Shown: piece after piece, positions 1 through 13,272 of the stretch
Layout of the letters: each line of letters begins with the position of its first letter
Numbering within the stretch: position 1 is the first letter of the stretch
Source: Betaproteobacteria bacterium HGW-Betaproteobacteria-11
GTDB lineage: Bacteria > Pseudomonadota > Gammaproteobacteria > Burkholderiales > Rhodocyclaceae
Assembly (NCBI GenBank): GCA_002842395.1
Contig: PHCV01000003.1
Coordinates: forward strand, 119,421 to 183,420
DNA: 64,000 nt
Reading direction: 5' to 3'
Notes under the pieces: model-generated
Seen by the model: only the letters and a program-made list of their open reading frames with translations
Told to the model about the DNA's origin: nothing
The model's database searches: none
Made by a program: the position numbers and the translations under genes

Positions 1-824
1 TGTTCGCGTTCATCGTTGCCACCGCCCAGCCCCGCGCCACGCTGGCGCCCCACGGCATCGATTTCGTCGATGAAAATGATGCACGGCGCCGCCTTCTTGG
101 CCTGTTCGAACATGTCGCGCACCCGTGAAGCACCGACACCGACGAACATCTCGACGAAATCGGAACCGGAAATAGAGAAAAACGGTACCTTGGCCTCGCC
201 GGCAATGGCCTTGGCCAGCAAGGTCTTGCCGGTCCCCGGATTACCGACCATCAGCACACCGCGCGGAATCCGGCCGCCGAGTTTCTGGAATTTGGTTGGA
301 TCACGCAGGAAATCGACCAGTTCGGCAACCTCTTCCTTGGCTTCGTCACAACCCGCAACATCGGCAAACGTCACCGTGTTGGACGCTTCCTCCGTCAAAC
401 GCGCCTTGCTTTTGCCGAAGGACATCGCGCCGCCCCTTCCACCCCCCTGCATCTGGCGCATGAAGTAAACCCAGACACCGATCAGCAACAGCATCGGAAA
501 CCAGGAAACCAGGATGTTCATGAGGAAAGACTGCTCCTCCTCGGGTTTGGCGACCACCTTGACATTGTTTTTTAGGAGATCGGAGACCATCCACAGATCG
601 GGAGGCGCATAGGAGATGACTCGCCGCCCCTCGCTGGTCGTGGCTTCCAAGGTACGCCCTTGGATGACCACCTTGGCGATATGGCCCTGTTTCACTTCGT
701 CGAGAAACTGCGAATACTCGAGCGTGTTCTGGGCCGCCTGCTGCGAATTGAAATGGTTGAACACTGTCATCAGCACAATGCCGACAACCACCCAAATCGC
801 CAAATTTTTGAACATGCCATTCAT
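1..824 (-). CDS. ftsH: ATP-dependent zinc metalloprotease FtsH (N-terminal part, cut by window edge)
   Basis: Inner-membrane AAA+ protease that degrades unassembled membrane proteins and regulators such as sigma-32 and LpxC. About 274 codons are present, starting [14 protein letters not shown] first membrane segment lies at about residues 5-22 and a second at about 98-118, with the periplasmic domain between them. The AAA module follows, with Walker A GNPGTGKT, Walker [12 protein letters not shown] and the start of the second region of homology (GGNDERE). The second Walker A residue is Asn, where Pro is usual. The HExxH protease domain lies beyond the window. It is downstream of rlmE on the same strand with a gap of about 70 bases, the usual rlmE-ftsH pairing. 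Confidence 0.95.
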   Translation of the reverse strand, partial: MNGMFKNLAIWVVVGIVLMTVFNHFNSQQAAQNTLEYSQFLDEVKQGHIAKVVIQGRTLEATTSEGRRVISYAPPDLWMVSDLLKNNVKVVAKPEEEQSFLMNILVSWFPMLLLIGVWVYFMRQMQGGGRGGAMSFGKSKARLTEEASNTVTFADVAGCDEAKEEVAELVDFLRDPTKFQKLGGRIPRGVLMVGNPGTGKTLLAKAIAGEAKVPFFSISGSDFVEMFVGVGASRVRDMFEQAKKAAPCIIFIDEIDAVGRQRGAGLGGGNDERE

Positions 825-896
825 GACTAGCCCTCTCTTGGGATGACCTTCAATTTCATTCTAGTGGTGTTGCGGATATTCCGCAATCACTTATAT

Positions 897-1556
897 TCAA
901 CCCTTCTCCCGACGCAGGTACTCCCCTCCACGCCGACCCCGCGCCAGCAGGAAATTTTCGGCGCTCCGCCCGCGGGACGCCGCCGGCTTCCTCACTTCCA
1001 CCGTCTGGAAAACACCCTGCACTGCGGTGCGCAATTCCATATAGCCACTCCCTTGGAACACTTTGACCAGCATGTCGCCACCGGGTTTCATGTGCCGCTC
1101 GCAAAATTCGAGCGTCAGTTCGGCCAGCAACATCACCCGCGACTGATCGACCATGCCGATGCCCGACATATTGGGGGCCATGTCCGAAAGCACAAGGTCT
1201 ACCTGGCGGCCTTGGAGTTTTTCTTCCAGTTGGCGCAGCACATCGTCTTCACGAAAGTCGCCCTGAATGAACTCGACACCCGACAGGCTTTCCATCGGCA
1301 GCAGATCGAGGGCGATCAGGCAGCCATGCGGAGCAATCCGCCTTGCCACCACCTGCGACCAACTCCCCGGCGCCGAACCGAGGTCGACCACCGTCATCCC
1401 CGGCTTCAGCAACTTGTCCTGGTCATCGATCTCGATCAGCTTGAATGCCGCACGCGAGCGCCAGCCGCCGGCCTTGGCACGCTGCACGTAAACATCCGTG
1501 ACGTGCTCCATCATCCAGGCCTTGTTTTTTTTGTTGCGCTTGATCTTGTCGGTCAC
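897..1556 (-). CDS. rlmE: 23S rRNA 2'-O-ribose U2552 methyltransferase RlmE (FtsJ/RrmJ)
   Basis: SAM-dependent methyltransferase that methylates U2552 in the A-loop of 23S rRNA on the 50S subunit. The protein has 219 residues, close to the family norm. It carries the SAM-binding motif [13 protein letters not shown], the segment [11 protein letters not shown] and the late lysine motif [10 protein letters not shown]. The apparent start codon is GTG (GTGACCGAC), giving a basic N-terminus [14 protein letters not shown]. It is transcribed toward ftsH and divergently from yhbY, only 14 bases away, so the two promoters must overlap. Confidence 0.96.
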   Translation of the reverse strand: MTDKIKRNKKNKAWMMEHVTDVYVQRAKAGGWRSRAAFKLIEIDDQDKLLKPGMTVVDLGSAPGSWSQVVARRIAPHGCLIALDLLPMESLSGVEFIQGDFREDDVLRQLEEKLQGRQVDLVLSDMAPNMSGIGMVDQSRVMLLAELTLEFCERHMKPGGDMLVKVFQGSGYMELRTAVQGVFQTVEVRKPAASRGRSAENFLLARGRRGGEYLRREKG

Positions 1557-1558
1557 GC

Positions 1559-1564
1559 TACAAT
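1559..1564 (+). promoter_or_regulatory. Probable -10 box for yhbY (leaderless transcript likely)
   Basis: TACAAT ends six bases before the yhbY ATG. Initiation six to eight bases downstream of a -10 box would put the first base of the mRNA at or next to the start codon. No Shine-Dalgarno sequence is visible. The -35 element is poor. Confidence 0.5.
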
Positions 1565-1570
1565 CCCGCC

Positions 1571-1951
1571 ATGACTGAAATAAGCCCCGTCCAGCGCCGC
1601 GCCCTGCGGGCCGCCGCGCATCATTTGAACCCTGTCGTCTCGATCAGCCAGAAAGGACTCACGTCGAACGTGCTGGCGGAAATCGATCGCAGCCTGAAGG
1701 CCCACCAGCTGATCAAGGTTCGACTCTACGCCATCGAACGCGGCGCACGCGAACTCATTGCGGCGGAAATCTGCACTGCCCTGGCTTGTGTCGATGTGCA
1801 GCATATCGGCAAGCTGCTCATCCTCTGGCGTGAAAATCCCGAAGGCAGCGAAACCCGGAAACCGGCGCCGGCGAGACGGCGAAGCGAAGCCGCGGGAACG
1901 AAAAAACAGATGGCTGCCCGGCTCGAAGTGCGCAGAGGAAAGCGCGCTTAG
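1571..1951 (+). CDS. yhbY: YhbY/CRS1-YhbY (CRM) domain RNA-binding protein
   Basis: Small ribosome-associated RNA-binding protein thought to act in 50S assembly. The 126 residues cover one CRM domain at about 8-95, with the family pattern in [20 protein letters not shown] and HQLIKVRL. In homologues a GxxG-type loop sits where SQKG lies here. A basic tail rich in Arg and Lys follows and is longer than in the 97-residue E. coli protein. It is divergent from rlmE, a pairing conserved in many proteobacteria, which fits a shared role in ribosome maturation. Confidence 0.92.
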   Translation: MTEISPVQRRALRAAAHHLNPVVSISQKGLTSNVLAEIDRSLKAHQLIKVRLYAIERGARELIAAEICTALACVDVQHIGKLLILWRENPEGSETRKPAPARRRSEAAGTKKQMAARLEVRRGKRA

Positions 1952-1955
1952 TCGC

Positions 1956-2447
1956 TTAGCCAAGGCGACGATCGCCGGGCCGAGCGACGAGCACCAGGGC
2001 CAGCCCGATCAGGGTCTGCAGCAGGTAAAGCACGCTGGAAACGCCGTGCCACAGGGAAAACCGGGCGCGTAACGGGCTCTCCATCACCGGCAACGGCAAG
2101 GCCTCCGCCTTGAGTCCGGCCAGCAACGGCCCAATGCCGAAATGCCCCAGCAACGTCAGCGCCAGCATCAACGCAATGCAGCCGAACTCGAGCGAGCGAA
2201 ACGCAGCCCTGCCACGCGCCAGCGCGAGCGCGAGCAGCAGGCAGGCCCCGCAACCCAGCCCGACCCTGGCCATGACGGCGAACATCGCGCCGGCCAGGGC
2301 ACCGGCCAGCGTCCGGTCGGCAAGCTGCGAAAACAGAACCGGAGCGACGATATAACCAATCGCCATCTGGCTGCCGACCCAGAAGGCGATCACCAGCGAA
2401 TACAGGGCGGCCGCCAGACGCTGCGCGCGTGTTTCAGGATGCTGCAT
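1956..2447 (-). CDS. DUF4149 family membrane protein (TMEM205-like)
   Basis: Uncharacterised inner-membrane protein of 163 residues with four predicted hydrophobic helices at about 10-35, 48-75, 83-105 and 133-155. The family-like N-terminal pattern YSLVIAFWVGSQMAIGYIVAPVLF is visible in part. It lies directly downstream of greA with a two-base gap, an arrangement I know from other betaproteobacteria, so it is probably the last gene of the carAB-greA transcript. It ends four bases beyond the yhbY stop on the opposite strand (convergent). Its function is unknown. Confidence 0.8.
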   Translation of the reverse strand: MQHPETRAQRLAAALYSLVIAFWVGSQMAIGYIVAPVLFSQLADRTLAGALAGAMFAVMARVGLGCGACLLLALALARGRAAFRSLEFGCIALMLALTLLGHFGIGPLLAGLKAEALPLPVMESPLRARFSLWHGVSSVLYLLQTLIGLALVLVARPGDRRLG

Positions 2448-2449
2448 CG

Positions 2450-2925
2450 TCAGAGGTACTTGACGTCGAGAATCTCATATTCCCGTGCGCCGCCAGGTGT
2501 TTTCACCTCCACCACATCGCCGGCGAACTTTCCGATCAAGGCACGGGCGACGGGCGAATTGAAGGAAATCTTGCCCGCCTTGATATCCGCCTCGTCGTCG
2601 CCGACGATCTGGTAGCAAACCTTCTGTCCGCTGTCCATGTCCTCGAGTTCGAGCGTCGCGCCGAATACCACGCGACCATCGGCATCCAGCGCGGCAGGAT
2701 CGATGATCTGGGCGTTGCCCAGCTTGCCCTCGACCTCGCTGATGCGTCCCTCGAGAAAACCTTGCCTCTCCTTGGCCGCGTCGTATTCGGCATTTTCCGA
2801 CAAGTCACCATGAGAGCGCGCCTCGGCGATCGCCGCGATCACCTTCGGCCGCTCGACCGTCTTCAGGCGATGCAACTCGGCGCGCAACAGTTCGGCGCCG
2901 CGCAGGGTGATGGGAAATTTTCCAC

Positions 2926-2929
<4 letters not shown>
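2450..2929 (-). CDS. greA: Transcription elongation factor GreA
   Basis: Rescues backtracked RNA polymerase by stimulating cleavage of the transcript 3' end through its secondary channel. The protein has 159 residues, the standard length. The N-terminal coiled coil at about 1-75 carries the acidic tip region in [17 protein letters not shown]. The C-terminal FKBP-like domain follows, with [10 protein letters not shown] and [10 protein letters not shown]. Its ATG overlaps the carB stop by four bases (ATGA), so it is probably translationally coupled to carB. Confidence 0.97.
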
Positions 2930-6165
<3,236 letters not shown>

Positions 6166-6249
6166 GTTATGTCTCCGCCGGGCCGTCCCCAAGGAGACGG
6201 CGCTCCTCCGTGGGGGGCAACGAGCCGGGCTTGCGGGCGTGGGGGGCCA

Positions 6250-7389
6250 TCATCGCTCCATCATCCCGATGAAGCGATCGAACAGATAGGAAATATCGTG
6301 CGGACCGGGGCTCGCCTCGGGATGCCCCTGGAAACAGAAGGCCGGCCGGTCGGTCCAGGCGAAGCCCTGCAAGCTGCCGTCGAACAGCGAAACATGCGTG
6401 ACCCTGACGTTGTCCGGCAGGCTCGAAGGATCGGCGGCGAAGCCATGGTTCTGGCTGCTGATCAGCACGCGACCCGACTCGAGATCCTTCACCGGATGAT
6501 TGGCGCCGTGATGACCGAATTTCATCTTCTGCGTCCGGCCACCGGCCGCCAGGGCCATCAACTGGTGGCCGAGACAGATGCCGAAAGTCGGCAGGCGGCG
6601 CTCGAGGAATTCGCGGATCGCGGCGACCGCATAAGCGCAGGGTTCGGGATCGCCCGGGCCGTTGGAAAGAAACACGCCGTCGGGATCCAGCGCCAGCACC
6701 TCGGCGGCCGGCGTCTGCGCCGGCACCACGGTGAGCCGGCAACCGCGCGAGGCCAGCATGCGCAGGATGTTGCGTTTGATGCCGAAATCATAGGCAACGA
6801 CGTGGAACCGAGCGCTCTTTGCCGCCGTGTAGCCAGCGCCGAGTTTCCACTCGCCTTCCGTCCAGACGTAGGGCTTGTCGGCGCTGACCACCCTGGCCAA
6901 GTCCATCCCGGCCAGTCCCGGAAAGCCGCGCGCGGCGGCCACCGCGGCAGCGGTGTCGAGCGCCTCGCCTGTCGTTTCGCCCGCCACCAGGCAGCCGGCC
7001 TGGGCGCCTTTTTCACGGAGCAGACGGGTCAGCTTGCGGGTGTCGATATCGGCAATGCCGATCACATTTTCCGCGCGCAAATAGGCATCCAGTGTTTGTT
7101 CGCTGCGAAAGTTCGAAGCCAGCAGCGGCAGGTCGCGAATCACCAGCCCGGCGGCATGGATGCGCCCGGCCTCGCAGTCCGCGCGATTGACGCCGGTGTT
7201 GCCGATGTGGGGATAGGTCAGGGTGACGATCTGGCGGCAATAGGAGGGATCGGTAAGGATCTCCTGATAGCCGGTCATGGCGGTGTTGAATACCACCTCG
7301 CCGACGCTCTGGCCGGCCGCGCCGATGGCTTTGCCCTTGAATACCGTTCCGTCGGCCAGGGCGAGAAGGGCGGGCGGAAAGTGAGGCAC
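6250..7389 (-). CDS. carA: Carbamoyl-phosphate synthase small (glutaminase) subunit CarA
   Basis: Class I glutamine amidotransferase that releases ammonia from glutamine and channels it to CarB. I place the start at a GTG ([14 protein letters not shown]) because GGAG lies seven bases upstream. A TTG six codons earlier would begin upstream of that site. This gives 379 residues, close to the 382 of E. coli. The N-terminal CPSase domain is followed by the amidotransferase domain with nucleophile Cys in FGICLGH (about residue 272) and the His/Glu pair in [10 protein letters not shown]. Residues 182-189 (KLGAGYTA) are encoded by a copy of the dispersed repeat, in the variable stretch just before FHVVAYDFG. 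The gap to carB is 84 bases. Confidence 0.96.
   Translation of the reverse strand: MPHFPPALLALADGTVFKGKAIGAAGQSVGEVVFNTAMTGYQEILTDPSYCRQIVTLTYPHIGNTGVNRADCEAGRIHAAGLVIRDLPLLASNFRSEQTLDAYLRAENVIGIADIDTRKLTRLLREKGAQAGCLVAGETTGEALDTAAAVAAARGFPGLAGMDLARVVSADKPYVWTEGEWKLGAGYTAAKSARFHVVAYDFGIKRNILRMLASRGCRLTVVPAQTPAAEVLALDPDGVFLSNGPGDPEPCAYAVAAIREFLERRLPTFGICLGHQLMALAAGGRTQKMKFGHHGANHPVKDLESGRVLISSQNHGFAADPSSLPDNVRVTHVSLFDGSLQGFAWTDRPAFCFQGHPEASPGPHDISYLFDRFIGMMER
6823..6846 (-). repeat. Dispersed 24-bp element, copy in carA
   Basis: On the carA sense strand it reads AAACTCGGCGCTGGC, TAC, ACGGCG, in frame as KLGAGYTA. It uses the same reading phase as the carB copy. Confidence 0.85.
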
Positions 7390-7470
7390 GGCGGGCTCCT
7401 GAATCAAGGCGTGAGGACGGGTGAAACCGGATGGCGCGCTGCATCAACATGACACCCGGCAAACCGGCGG

Positions 7471-7499
7471 ATTGTAGCCGGTTAGCCGGCTCACGGCAA
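7471..7499 (-). promoter_or_regulatory. Probable sigma-70 promoter of the carAB-greA operon
   Basis: On the minus strand, TTGCCG and TACAAT are separated by 17 bases, ending about 82 bases upstream of the chosen carA GTG. The rest of the 7390-7574 interval shows no further gene. It contains short GC-rich inverted repeats around CCGGCTAACCGG, inside the promoter spacer. Confidence 0.6.
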
Positions 7500-7574
7500 G
7501 CCGCAGGCCCGTCGAGCGGCCCTTCGAACGGGATCACACGCCGGTCGAATCAGATCGCGGCAAGACACCCCAGG

Positions 7575-8821
<1,247 letters not shown>

Positions 8822-8972
8822 CGGGAGAATCCGGAATGAATTAAAGGAAAACATACGTTACGGAAGTCGCTGGCGCCGCAAGACCAACCAACCAGCCGGA
8901 GCGCGAAAACTATATCATACCGGCTTGCCGGCCCTGCCCTTCCCTATCCCTGCACCGACGCATCCGCTGACC

Positions 8973-9419
8973 ATGACCGACCCCGATAACCTCAAGAGCA
9001 TCGGCCTCAAGGCCACCGTGCCCAGACTGAGGATTCTCGACCTGTTCCACAAGCTGGAGGAAGAGGGCGCCTCGCGCCACGTCACGGCCGAGGACGTGTA
9101 CCGTCATCTGCTCGCCGACGGCATCGACATCGGTCTCGCCACCGTCTATCGCGTGCTGACCCAGTTCGAGCAGGCCGGCCTGTTGCAGCGCCATCATTTC
9201 GAAACGGGCAAGGCGATTTTCGAGCTGAACGCCGGGCAGCACCACGACCACCTGGTCTGCCTGCAATGCGGCCGCGTCGAAGAGTTCATCGACACCGAAA
9301 TCGAAAAACGCCAGCATGAAATCGCCGCCGCGCACGGCTTCACCCTGCGCGAACACGCACTCTACCTTTACGCCGAATGCACCAAGCCCGACTGCGCGCA
9401 TCGCAAATCCCGGGGCTGA
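8973..9419 (+). CDS. fur: Ferric uptake regulator Fur
   Basis: Fe(II)-dependent repressor of iron acquisition genes. The 148 residues comprise an N-terminal winged helix ([28 protein letters not shown]) and a C-terminal dimerisation and metal domain with [13 protein letters not shown], the [11 protein letters not shown] motif and a late metal cysteine near CTKPDC. I chose the ATG at [18 protein letters not shown] because it matches the family N-terminus. The upstream ORF extension runs through the bamE promoter region. A TATCAT-like -10 lies about 60 bases upstream. Confidence 0.97.
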   Translation: MTDPDNLKSIGLKATVPRLRILDLFHKLEEEGASRHVTAEDVYRHLLADGIDIGLATVYRVLTQFEQAGLLQRHHFETGKAIFELNAGQHHDHLVCLQCGRVEEFIDTEIEKRQHEIAAAHGFTLREHALYLYAECTKPDCAHRKSRG

Positions 9420-9449
9420 CCTGGAATGAACGTAAAAACCTCAGTCGAA

Positions 9450-9476
9450 CCACGGCGGTCACCGTAATCACCGTGG
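9450..9476. other. Inverted repeat between fur and the GDT1-like exporter gene
   Basis: CCACGG and CCGTGG flank 15 bases that contain two copies of CACCG. No T-tract follows, so it does not look like a terminator. I could not fit it to the manganese yybP-ykoY riboswitch core, which was worth checking because of the downstream gene. Confidence 0.3.
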
Positions 9477-9509
9477 CGAACTGCTTTTCCCAAGGATGAA
9501 ACACCCTCC

Positions 9510-10082
9510 ATGGATGCCTTCCTCACCGCGACTACGCTGGTCGCGGTGGCCGAAATCGGCGACAAGACCCAGTTGCTCTCCTTCGTGCTCGCCGCTCGCC
9601 TGCAAAAACCGCTGCCCATCATCGCCGGCATCTTCGTCGCCACCGTGCTCAACCACGCCCTCGCCGGCTCGCTCGGAGTCTGGCTGGCCGGGTTGATCGA
9701 CGCCCGGTGGTTGCCCTGGATCACCGGCACGGCCTTCGTCCTCTTCGGCCTCTGGGCGCTGCATCCGGACGCCCTCGACGACGACCCGAAACTGCATCGC
9801 GCCGGTCCCTTCGTCACCGCCGCGATCGCCTTCTTCCTCGCCGAAATGGGCGACAAGACCCAGTTCGCCACCATCACCCTGGGCGCCCGCTTTCCACACG
9901 CGCTGCCGGCCGTGATACTGGGCACCACCTTCGGCATGATGCTGGCCAATGTTCCCGCCGTGCTCATCGGCGAGCGCCTCGCCCAGCGCCTGCCGCTCGA
10001 TCTCGTGCGCTGGCTGGCCGCCGGCATTTTCATGCTCACCGGCGTGCTGACCCTGCTCGCCGCACCCGGCGTGGCGCAATGA
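9510..10082 (+). CDS. UPF0016/GDT1 (TMEM165) family cation exporter
   Basis: Membrane transporter family linked to Mn2+ (and in eukaryotes Ca2+) export; bacterial members protect against manganese excess. The 190 residues form six hydrophobic segments in two repeated halves. Each half carries the signature E-x-G-D-K-T: VAEIGDKTQLLSF near residue 13 and LAEMGDKTQFATI near residue 113. The acidic residues in these motifs are thought to bind the ion. It lies 90 bases downstream of fur on the same strand. The stop is followed three bases later by a copy of the dispersed repeat. Confidence 0.9.
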   Translation: MDAFLTATTLVAVAEIGDKTQLLSFVLAARLQKPLPIIAGIFVATVLNHALAGSLGVWLAGLIDARWLPWITGTAFVLFGLWALHPDALDDDPKLHRAGPFVTAAIAFFLAEMGDKTQFATITLGARFPHALPAVILGTTFGMMLANVPAVLIGERLAQRLPLDLVRWLAAGIFMLTGVLTLLAAPGVAQ

Positions 10083-10085
10083 CAG

Positions 10086-10109
10086 AAAGTCGGCGCTGGC
10101 AATACGGCG
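10086..10109 (+). repeat. Dispersed 24-bp element, intergenic copy after the GDT1-like gene
   Basis: It reads AAAGTCGGCGCTGGC, AAT, ACGGCG, starting three bases after the stop codon. It is identical over all 24 bases to the copy at 52160-52183. The remaining intergenic DNA up to 10205 shows no gene. Confidence 0.9.
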
Positions 10110-10205
10110 CGGGGGGACTACAGTGGGCATTCCATTCCTATCACCCAACCCCGCCCATATACACTTCATGTTCCATTCCGACGAAGTACCATTTCAAGCC
10201 GAATC

Positions 10206-13187
10206 ATGACCGCCCATGAACATAGACTGATATGCATCATGCAACGCCTGCTGGGCTGGCGGCTGACGCTGATTTTTTCCGTTGCCATCCTGTTGGCGAC
10301 TCAACTGATCGTCGCCCTTGCCGACCTGCTCTTGAAAGGGGCAGTGCTCCCCATCGACCTGCTGATCGGCCTGATAACCGCTGGCCTCGTGACTCCCCCG
10401 AGCATCGCGCTGATAAATTATCTGCTGCTCACCTATGCCCGGCATCGGCGCCAAGGATTGGCGCACGATCTGGCAAAGAGCGAAGAACTCAATAGCGCCA
10501 TCGTCAGCCAGGCTGGTGACGGGATCGACCTGAGCGACGCCAAGACCCTCTGTTTCGTCGAGATCAACGAAGCCGCCTGCCGCATGCTCGGCTATGCCCG
10601 CGAGGAATTGTGCGGCCAGCCGCTGAGCCTGATCCAGGCCGAGTTCACGGCGGACGCATTGCGCGCCGCCGCCGATCGCGTCCTGGCCAGCGGCCAGGCA
10701 AGTTTCGAAACTCGTTACCGCCGCAAGGATGGCTCGGTCTTCGACATCCAGCTCAACGTGCGCGTCCTGAACATCAAGGGCCGCGAACTGCTGGTCTCCG
10801 TCTGGCGCGACATCACCCAGCACAGACAGTCCGCAACCGCGCTGCGGGAAAGCCTGCTGCTGCTGCGCTCGGTGACGGACTCATCCCTCGATGCAATCAT
10901 CAGCATGGATCAGGATGGCAGGGTCATGACGTGGAACCATCGGGCCGAAGTCATCTTCGGCTACACCGAAGAGCAGGCTGCAGGACGCGAAGTTGCCGAA
11001 CTCATCGTCCCAGCCGCATATCGCGAGGCGCATCGGCAAGGGGTCGCACGCTTCATCAAAACAGGCTCATCGAACGCCATCATAGGCAAACGCACGGAAA
11101 TTCAGGCCATGCGCGCCGATGGCTCGGAATTTCCCGTGGAAATAACGGTCTCGGCGCCAAGGTGGAACGAAATGCAGGTTTTCGGCGCCTATGTGCGGGA
11201 CATCACCGAACGCAAACAGGCCGAAGAAAAGCGTCAGCTGGCGGCCAGCGTGTTCACTCATGCCAACGAAGCCATCACCATCACTGCCCCGGACGGCACG
11301 ATCATCGACGTCAACGACGCCTTCACCCGCATCACCGGCTACAGTCGTGCCGAAGTGCTGGGCAAGAATCCACGCATTCTCTCCTCTGGTCGGCAAGGCC
11401 CGACTTTTTATGCCGAGATGTGGCACAGCCTGACCGAAAACGGCCACTGGCATGGCGAAATCTGGAACCGGCGCAAGAGCGGAGAAATCTTTGCCGAACG
11501 ACTGACCATCAGCGCCGTGCGCGACGCGCAGGGAGCCACGCAACACTACGTGGGGCTGTTCTCCGACATCACCATACTCAAGGAACACGAGAAACAGCTT
11601 GAACACATCGCCCACTATGATGCACTGACCACCCTGCCCAACCGCGTGCTGCTGGCCGACCGCCTGCGCCAGGGCATGGCGCAGACCCAACGACGCGAAC
11701 AGCGGCTGGCGGTAGCCTGTCTCGACCTTGACGGCTTCAAGGCGATCAACGACCTCCATGGTCATGAAGCGGGCGATCAGTTGCTGATCGGAATCACGGC
11801 CCACATGAAGGAAGCCCTGCGCGAAGGCGACACACTGGCGCGCATCGGCGGCGACGAGTTCGTCGCCGTGCTGCTCGATCTGAACGATGTCGCCGGCAGC
11901 ATGCCGCTGCTTGCCCGCCTGCTTGCCGCCGCGTCCGAGCCGGTACTGCTGGGCGAGCGCTCCCTCCAGGTTTCGGCCAGCCTGGGCGTCACCTTCTACC
12001 CGCAGACCGAGGTCATGGACCCCGACCAGTTGTTGCGCCAGGCCGACCAGGCCATGTACCAGGCCAAACTGGCCGGCAAGAACCGCTACCATATCTTCGA
12101 TGCCGAGCATGACCGTAGCATTCGCGGTCGCCACGAAAACCTGGAGCATATCCGCCGGGCATTGGCGAAGCATGAATTCATGCTGCATTACCAGCCCAAG
12201 GTGAATATGCGCACGGGAACGGTAATCGGCGTCGAGGCGCTGATCCGCTGGCAACATCCGGAACGCGGCCTGCTCTCGCCGGGCGTCTTCCTGCCGATCA
12301 TCGAAGATCATCCGCTGGCGGTCGACCTCGGCGAGTGGGTCATCGACGCGGCACTGACCCAGATGGAATGCTGGCAGGCCGCAGGGCTCCATCTTCCGGT
12401 CAGCGTCAATATCAGTGCCCGCCAGTTGCAGCAGCCCGACTTCGTCCAGCGTCTGCGCGGCCTCCTGACCAGACATCCCCGAGTCCCGGCGGGCAACCTC
12501 GAACTGGAAGTCCTCGAAACCAGCGCCCTGGAAGACCTCGCCCATATCACCGAAACCATCAATACCTGCCAGGAACTCGGTGTGGGGTTTGCCATGGATG
12601 ACTTCGGTACCGGCTATTCCTCGCTGACCTACCTGAAACGCCTGCCCGTCACCTTGCTCAAGATCGACCAGAGCTTCGTCCGCGACATGCTGGACGATCC
12701 CGACGACCTGGCCATTCTGGAAGGGGTGATCGGCCTGGCCATGGCCTTCCGCCGCGCGGTGATCGCGGAGGGAGTGGAAACCACGGAACACGGCGAGCTG
12801 CTGCTACGGCTTGGTTGCGAACTCGGCCAGGGCCACGGCATTGCCCGCCCCATGCCGGCCGCCCGGATAGCTGACTGGATCGCGAGCTGGCGTCCGGACG
12901 ACTCCTGGGCCCGCCAGGCGCCGGTGCACCGCAGGGACTTGCCGCTGATCTTTGCGGGAGTCGAACACCGCGCCTGGATTACGCTCCTCGAACGCTATCT
13001 CCGGGGCAACTGTTCCGCTCCGCCCCCCCGTGGATCACCACCAGTGTCACTTCGGGCAATGGCTGGATACCGAGGGCGCCCACAGATGGCAGGGACAAGA
13101 CATCCTTCAGGAGATCGATGCCCTGCACCGCCGGATCCATGCGCTCGCGGCGGAAACGTTGGCGCTTCACGCCGCACAGCGCGGTGA
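10206..13187 (+). CDS. Membrane-anchored PAS-PAS-PAS-GGDEF-EAL cyclic-di-GMP protein (C-terminus frameshifted)
   Basis: Signalling protein that should make and/or break down cyclic di-GMP. Two N-terminal membrane helices (about 18-40 and 45-75) are followed by three PAS domains at about 90-210, 215-340 and 345-460. A GGDEF domain with an intact active-site motif ARIGGDEFVAV lies near residue 547. An EAL domain starts with GVEALIRWQHPE near 675 and continues through DDFGTGYSSL and EGVET, all normally catalytic. Near residue 920 the sequence VEHRAWITLLERYLRGN starts a CZB-type zinc-binding domain. A run of seven C at 13023-13029 then shifts the frame, so the last 50 or so residues are Arg/Pro-rich and unnatural. 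The rest of CZB continues in the +1-shifted frame to 13272. Confidence 0.88.
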   Translation: MTAHEHRLICIMQRLLGWRLTLIFSVAILLATQLIVALADLLLKGAVLPIDLLIGLITAGLVTPPSIALINYLLLTYARHRRQGLAHDLAKSEELNSAIVSQAGDGIDLSDAKTLCFVEINEAACRMLGYAREELCGQPLSLIQAEFTADALRAAADRVLASGQASFETRYRRKDGSVFDIQLNVRVLNIKGRELLVSVWRDITQHRQSATALRESLLLLRSVTDSSLDAIISMDQDGRVMTWNHRAEVIFGYTEEQAAGREVAELIVPAAYREAHRQGVARFIKTGSSNAIIGKRTEIQAMRADGSEFPVEITVSAPRWNEMQVFGAYVRDITERKQAEEKRQLAASVFTHANEAITITAPDGTIIDVNDAFTRITGYSRAEVLGKNPRILSSGRQGPTFYAEMWHSLTENGHWHGEIWNRRKSGEIFAERLTISAVRDAQGATQHYVGLFSDITILKEHEKQLEHIAHYDALTTLPNRVLLADRLRQGMAQTQRREQRLAVACLDLDGFKAINDLHGHEAGDQLLIGITAHMKEALREGDTLARIGGDEFVAVLLDLNDVAGSMPLLARLLAAASEPVLLGERSLQVSASLGVTFYPQTEVMDPDQLLRQADQAMYQAKLAGKNRYHIFDAEHDRSIRGRHENLEHIRRALAKHEFMLHYQPKVNMRTGTVIGVEALIRWQHPERGLLSPGVFLPIIEDHPLAVDLGEWVIDAALTQMECWQAAGLHLPVSVNISARQLQQPDFVQRLRGLLTRHPRVPAGNLELEVLETSALEDLAHITETINTCQELGVGFAMDDFGTGYSSLTYLKRLPVTLLKIDQSFVRDMLDDPDDLAILEGVIGLAMAFRRAVIAEGVETTEHGELLLRLGCELGQGHGIARPMPAARIADWIASWRPDDSWARQAPVHRRDLPLIFAGVEHRAWITLLERYLRGNCSAPPPRGSPPVSLRAMAGYRGRPQMAGTRHPSGDRCPAPPDPCARGGNVGASRRTAR

Positions 13188-13272
13188 TGAGGCGCTGCTG
13201 CGGTTGGCCACATTGAAACAAGCCAGTCGCGCGCTGCTCGACCAGTTGAAACACCTGGCGGGACAAGGCTAA
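13030..13272 (+). pseudogene. Out-of-frame remainder of the CZB zinc-binding domain
   Basis: Reading GTG GAT CAC from 13030 gives VDHHQCHFGQWLDTEG, then a helix with IDALHRRIHALAAE. This matches the CZB pattern H-C-x-F-G-x-W-L plus a later H-x3-H. It runs to the TAA at 13270-13272. Removing one C from the C7 run just upstream would join it in frame to the EAL protein, giving a protein of about 1021 residues. The present arrangement is either a sequencing error, a real mutation, or a slippage-prone switch. Confidence 0.75.

Noticed and set aside
1252..1262. GAAAGTCG in rlmE and other short GTCGG or GACTT matches in conserved motifs.
   Set aside because: They code for conserved family residues and do not extend beyond eight or nine matching bases.
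6870..6900. TTGTCGGCGCTGACCACCC in carA, a second partial match near the accepted carA copy.
   Set aside because: The first three bases and the last part do not match, and it is read as ordinary CarA sequence in a different layout.
8862..8885. GAAGTCGCTGGCGCCGC in the bamE-fur spacer, like the repeat with three bases missing.
   Set aside because: The core TCGGCGCTGG is broken and no other copy has this form.
9430..9509. A manganese riboswitch (yybP-ykoY) before the GDT1-like gene.
   Set aside because: I could not find the conserved GGGGAGUA-type core. Only a simple inverted repeat is visible.
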